Positions 30,026 through 32,689 of a DNA stretch of 32,689 nucleotides are shown here, piece after piece. A model generated the notes under the pieces. That model was not told the origin of the DNA. It searched no databases and was given only the letters and a program-made list of their open reading frames with translations. Origin of the DNA: Chlorokybus atmophyticus (Eukaryota; Streptophyta; Chlorokybophyceae; Chlorokybales; Chlorokybaceae); assembly GCA_009103225.1 (NCBI GenBank), contig RHPI01002116.1, positions 1 to 32,689 of the forward strand. The letters are read 5' to 3'. Every line of letters starts with the position of its first letter. Position 1 is the first letter of the stretch. The translations under genes and the position numbers were made by a program.

Positions 30026-30298
30026 ATCATTGGGCAAGCTCAGTCGCACACCTCACACCGCATCTGGATGGTAGTCTGCGGTTGAGCCGCCTGCCTTATG
30101 CAAAAGTCGAACACCAGGTCGCTACCCAAGCGATGGCTTCTCAAGGAAACCTGCCATACACACATCTGTTCATGTGCGCATGCATTTACCTTACGGATGC
30201 AGTATTAATGCTCAAAACCTATGCACCGTTTGGTGGCAAAGTTGTGTGCACAACTCGTTTCCCTTTGTATAAGTGTAAGCTGGCAGAATGGTTGTTAT

Positions 30299-30335
30299 GT
30301 GCGTGTACGTGCGCGTGTGCGTGCGTGCGTTGCAT
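30299..30335. repeat. GT/GC-rich simple repeat
   Basis: Alternating gtgcg/tgcg units, purine-pyrimidine alternation. Ordinary microsatellite-like sequence. Confidence 0.7.
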
Positions 30336-32608
30336 GACCGTTATAGCACCTTGTATATGACGACGGCGTTGTGATGGCGGAACTTGCATTACACGTGGTT
30401 GAGACTGCGCGTGACCTCAAAGGTATTGTTCTGGCAGGCTCACGTTGTACAGCACGTCCAGCTCACAATGCAGTGTCATCCGGGTGGCACGCTGTTTGCT
30501 TGCATTTGGTGAACGCGCAGCGGCTACCTGGCCAGGAGGATCGGCCCACAGCATGCGCTGGCCAATGCCATGAACCACCAACATGAGGTGACCTACAGGA
30601 ACCTGCATCGGTAATGCACATGCGGGATTTTAGTAAAGAGCAAGTAAGATAGAGAATGCACAGAAGAGCTGCCTGGTTGAATCAACTCTTGCTGTCAAAA
30701 TGGCCTGTGCGAGCACGGATTTATTGCACAAGACCAGCCCACACATCTGAGCAGTATTTCTCCCGTTCTTCTGGAGCTCCGTAAGTTCTGCTCTACGAAA
30801 CCAAAATCAAACCTCATTTTCTACATGCACCATGTGGCTGAAGTGTGCCACGCACAGAGGGGTTGTGATGAGGTGTTGACGCCGCCACATGCGCGCCAGA
30901 GTGCTAACATCTGGATGGACTCCATGCATATTACTTAGCCGCGCAGGAGCTTGTAACCGAAAGGCTTAAAGCTGGACGAGCCAGTGAACGTGCGGGTGAG
31001 CTTCGGGCCCGTGTCATTGACACTGCTGAGCGGTAGCGGCCGCGTGCAGCTGCTGTCATAGGAGGACAGCTTGCAGCAATCACTATGATCCTAGGCTGGT
31101 GAGCGCGTGTGCATGGCTTCTGGATGCAGCTCGACCACATACAAAATGTACCTGTGGCAGGAAAACAGTCAGTTCGCACTGATGGTGCTGCCTCCAAGTT
31201 GTCATTGTGAGGTGGACTGCTTTGCCACCATGCCAAGATGAGGATATTGCACTGCATAACCCCACACGCGTCCGTTCAAGCACTCATCTAGCCGCACATG
31301 CACAACATAGGTATGTGTGCGTAACTGGGCAGTGCACACCGTACAGTTACTGTGCCCATATTCAACACAAAGTGTGTGCCACAGACTTCCCCCTTCCCCC
31401 ATCTCACTTGCCTAACGCCGCCTGATGTGGCGCACAGCACAGGCTAGATCGCCTCCAACTTGACGTTTACATGTATACAATAGGCAGGTTCCATGGTGCC
31501 ACAAGTATTTTCCTTTGGTTGGTAACAGCTTGATTATGGTTATGTTGTCTGCCTTTCTCACGTCATAATGTGTGTTACGTCTGCTTGCATTGCGGCGGCG
31601 TATTATTTTATGATGTATTGCATTCATGCAATGCTATCATAGCAACACCCATGACATTTGGCAATAAATGCAAACAAGGATTAGCGCTCAATAACATAGC
31701 AAGCAACACTTCTATATGTACGCATAAAGCACAAGGGTTAACGTAAACTCCGTAGCAGGTAAGTCGCAGACAATTGTGCCAAATTTCATGTCAGCAAACC
31801 AATGCACATAACAAAAGCGTTCGTTAATGCATTGTCGAGCAATTTGGCACATATTCTGTAGCTCTTGAATTACGCACTAACATTCTTGTAATTTGAGTTG
31901 CCTACAATGCTATACAAATAGTGGCCACATACGGCCAATATAGCAGTTTGCTAATGGTGTTACCTTTAAATGTGGCACATTGCATATGTGTTCTTTCATA
32001 CATATACAATAGCACATTGCAAAATTCCATCGATGCACACCACAAAAAGCTGCGACCTTTAAGCAGTTGAAACTTTGGTGTAGCACATACATTTTATTGT
32101 AATTACCTTTGTGCATGAGTCGCGTAATTTTCACATATGGGCAAGACATAGCACGTATCTTGGTATGACAATTGCTTGAAGTTACACATCAAATATAATC
32201 TTGTTTGCCAATTCATGTCAGTGGTTGCTTGATATAACAAGTGGCACTCGTGCGAGGACGTTACAACGTCGTCAACCACTATAACGGCATTGTATAATGC
32301 TAGTATAGTGCGCCATGAATGACATGCTTCAACTCTTAAATGTACTTTACAATCTGGCTTACAATTGCATGACTTTCTCAACTTGGCAAACAATTATAAA
32401 ACTGCTATTACAAATTGATCGTGAGAAATAATGAGTTACTAATACAAATACACTACTCAATAAACATGTCCTTGCTAAGTCACCTTTGACATCAGCAAAA
32501 GCTCTACGAGTTCACAATCCAAAGCTCATACACGCAAAATCACGAAAGCTTCAATAGAATTCACGTAATCAAGCAAGGTTGGAAAGGCGAATAGTTGGCC
32601 TTCATTCA

Positions 32609-32625
32609 CGCACACACACACACAC
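32609..32625. repeat. CA microsatellite
   Basis: Uninterrupted (CA) run of about eight units. The window ends 50 bases later in a C-rich run, another low-complexity stretch. Confidence 0.85.
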
Positions 32626-32689
32626 GCCTTTCTACGCACCTGCACCCGGGTGCGCACATGCTCACAAACACACGCCTCCCCCCCCTCCC

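Larger units (their letters stand above)
30030..32689. other. Right flank, no supported gene
   Basis: About 2.66 kb outside the Gypsy element. The first 1.4 kb is mixed composition, with short open frames (for example 30374-30586, starting MAELALHVV) and splice-like signals (CTG then GTGAGC at 31098-31104) that could belong to a host gene, but nothing is recognisable. From about 31450 it is AT-rich and non-coding in appearance. Small inverted repeats: TGTGCCAAATT (31775-31785) with AATTTGGCACA (31841-31851); AGTGGTTG (32220-32227) with CAACCACT (32273-32280), enclosing the hairpin GACGTT-ac-AACGTC. I see no RNA gene. Confidence 0.5.

Noticed and set aside
29783-30360. Open frames at 29783-30085 and 30082-30360
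   Set aside because: The first lies in R-U5 of the LTR. The second has low-complexity GT-repeat coding and no recognisable features.
31775-32280. Inverted repeats in the AT-rich flank as a MITE
   Set aside because: Arms are only 8-11 bp, there are no target duplications and no second copy in the window.
32609-32689. CA and C-rich runs at the window end as a telomere
   Set aside because: There is no regular telomere unit. It is a microsatellite beside a C run.

Overview
This window is eukaryotic repeat DNA: a nest of LTR retrotransposons with no complete host gene. The likely source is a green alga or related green-lineage organism. The hints are an initiator tRNA-Met half-tRNA primer site of the plant type, TGTAA poly(A)-like signals in the LTRs, and a Ty3/Gypsy element carrying a DNA methyltransferase and a PHD finger, a combination I associate with algal and basal-plant genomes. 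The species cannot be told from sequence alone.

Layout. (1) 1-3711: 5' two thirds of a Ty1/Copia element on the minus strand (Copia-A), with a nonsense mutation, cut by the window edge. (2) 3947-30025: one old, degenerate Ty3/Gypsy element on the plus strand, about 10.9 kb once later insertions are subtracted. Its parts in order are U3 and leader, Gag with two zinc knuckles, an Ala-rich linker and a long region I do not recognise, aspartic protease, C5-cytosine DNA methyltransferase, reverse transcriptase, RNase H, integrase, a PHD-finger remnant, and an unusual 3' end with tandem LTR pieces. (3) Four Copia-family insertions lie inside it, each with a perfect 5-bp target duplication: Copia-B (6488-11389, plus, broken, GAGGT), a diverged solo LTR (12734-13190, minus, AACTA), Copia-C (13730-18634, minus, intact, TACCC) and Copia-D (20000-24904, plus, open reading frame intact, AAGAC). 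Removing each insertion with one duplication copy rejoins the Gypsy reading frame. (4) 30030-32689: flanking DNA that becomes AT-rich to the right, with microsatellites and small inverted repeats but no gene I can support.

Relative ages. The Gypsy element is oldest: I count at least ten in-frame stops plus several frameshifts. The solo LTR has diverged a long way from the others. Copia-B's two LTRs differ at 11 positions plus a 2-nt indel by my hand alignment. Copia-C and Copia-D each have LTR pairs differing at a single position, so they are very recent.

Main points of interest: the DNA methyltransferase domain inside the Gypsy polyprotein, split by Copia-D between its cofactor and catalytic motifs; the half-tRNA primer site of the Copia family, with a second tRNA-like match 78 nt further on; the abnormal Gypsy 3' end; and a roughly 700-residue region of unknown function between Gag and protease.
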